From assembly GCF_002900095.1 (NCBI RefSeq), contig NZ_LLKN01000002.1, positions 2,480,001 through 2,544,000 on the forward strand: a stretch of 64,000 nucleotides of DNA, read 5' to 3'. Shown here one piece after another: positions 62,658 through 64,000 of the stretch. Under the pieces are notes generated by a model. It saw only the letters and a program-made list of their open reading frames with translations. It searched no databases and was not told where the DNA came from. The position numbers were made by a program, and so were the translations under genes. Source of the stretch: Salegentibacter mishustinae (GTDB taxonomy: Bacteria; Bacteroidota; Bacteroidia; Flavobacteriales; Flavobacteriaceae). Numbering within the stretch: position 1 is the stretch's first letter; each line of letters opens with the position of its first letter.

Positions 62658-63975
62658 CTACTATATATAATAAGGCCAATCCATAAACAAAGCCCGGTAG
62701 GGCAATTCTCATTGCCGAATGATTAATGGTTAAAAACCAAAATGCTAAGAACGCCAAAAAATAATAATTGTTCTTAAACTTTGTCCAGAAAATTATAGGG
62801 ACTAAGATAAGAATAAGAATAGCAACAAGCCCCAGAAGGCCATGTTCTGATAACATTCTGCTAATCTCATTATGAGTGGCAATCGATATATCCTGATTTT
62901 CCAGTCGGTACTCATATCCCTTTCCAACACCTATACCAGTAACCGGATGGTTTAAAAAAGCTTGTAGTTCTGTTTCTACCAGTTCAGCCCTGCCTGTGGT
63001 TATATCTTTTTTCAATTGTCCTGCTGCATTCCGGTTAGTATAGCGATTACCTAATAAACCTCCAGTTTGGGCCAAAGAAAATAACCATATTATCAAGCTT
63101 GCAACTCCAAGGAGGAGGATCTTAAAGTTTAAACGGTATTTTTCCCGAGAGCCTTTCTTATAATATAGAAAAACAAGGAATGCGACAATACAAACAATAG
63201 CTGTAAATACGCCTCCGCGGGAAAAAGTGATTAAGGCTCGATACCCCATCATACCCAGTAAAACAATATCTATAAGATTTATAAGCTTATGTTTGATAAT
63301 AAATAATCGCATAGCCAATAAAACAGCGCCAAGACCAAAAACCGTAGAAATCTGATTGGGGCCGTACCCCCCCGTAGCAACATAATTCGCTTGAAGGTTG
63401 ATTCCCACATCCACCATATTGGGAGTATAGAGATATAAATAAAACATATGTGCAATTAGAGGCATCAATAAAAAAGAGATCACTGCTTGAAAATCCTTTT
63501 CCCTAATCTTTTTGTAATAACAATAAATTGCTGTGATCCCCAAAGCAACAGGACCGCTTAGATTAAATGCAACCAATTTTCTAATTTCAGCTTCATAGCT
63601 CATAGTTATAGATGCAACAACTACTCCCGGGATAAGGATTAAAAGGTAAGTCCAATAAGGCGAGGTACGGGATGAGGTGCCTTTAAAGAACATGCCTATC
63701 AAAAGGAAAATAATTACCATATATTTCCCGGTTTCATAAAAAAACATTGCATCAGTTTGCCGGAAAAAGACTTCACCTCCCGCGATATAAGCAGCCCCCA
63801 TAAGAGCTTCATTGTTATTGTTTTCCTTTACTATAGTTAAGAACAGGAAGTAAACAATAACTCCTAGCAGAATAAATGAAGATGAAGGACGAAAGAAATA
63901 TACAGACAGCGCCATCCCTAAATGGATAAGAACTAACTCTATATAATTAAATTGATATCTACTTATGCCAGCCAT
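62614..63975 (-). CDS. O-antigen ligase / Wzy-type polysaccharide polymerase
   Basis: 453 residues, about twelve membrane helices and one large outside loop (about 295-375) holding NRYTNRNAAGQLKKDITTGR, ELVETELQAFLNHPVTGIGVG and ATHNEISRMLSEHGLLGL. The HPVTGIGxG and the THNE motif are typical of the Wzy_C/O-antigen ligase family. It polymerises or attaches polysaccharide at the outer face of the membrane. It begins 25 bases from the window edge and overlaps the next gene by 44 bases. Confidence 0.88.
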   Translation of the reverse strand: MAGISRYQFNYIELVLIHLGMALSVYFFRPSSSFILLGVIVYFLFLTIVKENNNNEALMGAAYIAGGEVFFRQTDAMFFYETGKYMVIIFLLIGMFFKGTSSRTSPYWTYLLILIPGVVVASITMSYEAEIRKLVAFNLSGPVALGITAIYCYYKKIREKDFQAVISFLLMPLIAHMFYLYLYTPNMVDVGINLQANYVATGGYGPNQISTVFGLGAVLLAMRLFIIKHKLINLIDIVLLGMMGYRALITFSRGGVFTAIVCIVAFLVFLYYKKGSREKYRLNFKILLLGVASLIIWLFSLAQTGGLLGNRYTNRNAAGQLKKDITTGRAELVETELQAFLNHPVTGIGVGKGYEYRLENQDISIATHNEISRMLSEHGLLGLVAILILILVPIIFWTKFKNNYYFLAFLAFWFLTINHSAMRIALPGFVYGLALLYIVDDKKHPVHRKRLTD

Positions 63976-64000
63976 TTTCTGCTTCTCAAGTTATTATAAA

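Noticed and set aside
1-64000. CRISPR array, insertion sequence, prophage or defence island
   Set aside because: No regularly spaced repeats, transposase genes, phage structural genes or known defence proteins were found; the window reads as stable core chromosome plus one polysaccharide locus.

Overview
The window looks like ordinary chromosome from a marine-type Flavobacteriaceae bacterium (phylum Bacteroidota; relatives such as Gramella, Salegentibacter or Zunongwangia would fit, but the genus cannot be fixed from sequence alone). Evidence: AT-rich intergenic DNA, almost no Shine-Dalgarno sequences, promoters of the TTG-N(16-24)-TAnnTTTG type, and lineage families such as DUF3467 beside rpoC, DUF4369 lipoproteins, DUF2851, FtsX-like permeases starting NFEFF, and SprB-like repeats. 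No rRNA, CRISPR array, insertion sequence or prophage was seen.

Layout. 1-10.4 kb: housekeeping and envelope genes (DoxX-like, AlkB-like repair enzyme, S1/P1 nuclease, SPFH protein, an alpha/beta hydrolase / ribbon-helix-helix / HAD phosphatase operon, DUF819, a lipoprotein, an OFA-family MFS carrier, malate:quinone oxidoreductase). 10.4-18.8 kb: tRNA-Thr(UGU), a peroxiredoxin/QueD/Idi operon, a protein joining a glutaminase-like N-terminal domain to OmpA, prfC, an AGCS symporter and a Ppx/GppA phosphatase. 18.9-34.5 kb: the transcription/translation locus, all on the minus strand. In transcription order it reads rpsU, xerC-like recombinase, hpf, tRNA-Thr(UGU)-Tyr-Gly-Thr(GGU), tuf, tRNA-Trp, secE, nusG, rplKAJL, rpoB, rpoC, DUF3467. 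34.5-45.9 kb: acyl-CoA dehydrogenase, a helix-hairpin-helix protein, two paralogous AGCS symporters with an unusual periplasmic extension, and small membrane or secreted proteins between them. 45-57 kb: cysteine synthase-like enzyme, LolE-like permease, NamZ-like muramidase, YkgJ, a methyltransferase, a zincin lipoprotein, recQ, and kdsD-tatC-(AhpD-like)-lptB. 57-64 kb: pssA, lnt and the end of an exopolysaccharide locus (polymerase, two sister glycosyltransferases, priming transferase), cut by the window edge.

Most notable: (1) rpsU (bS21) carries a near-perfect 14-nt anti-Shine-Dalgarno match while its neighbours have none, which fits autoregulation in an organism whose ribosomes hide the anti-SD; (2) two AGCS symporters with a signal peptide, a SprB-like repeat and a barrel-sandwich (lipoyl-like but lysine-less) domain apparently inserted between the pre-TM1 helix and TM1; (3) two successive minus-strand junctions (rpsU|xerC and hpf|tRNA-tuf) where a terminator hairpin physically overlaps the next gene's promoter; (4) long hairpins between rplL and rpoB, between rpoB and rpoC, and between tuf and tRNA-Trp; (5) dispersed palindromic repeats of BIME-like form. 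All function calls come from reading motifs by eye; no database search was run.
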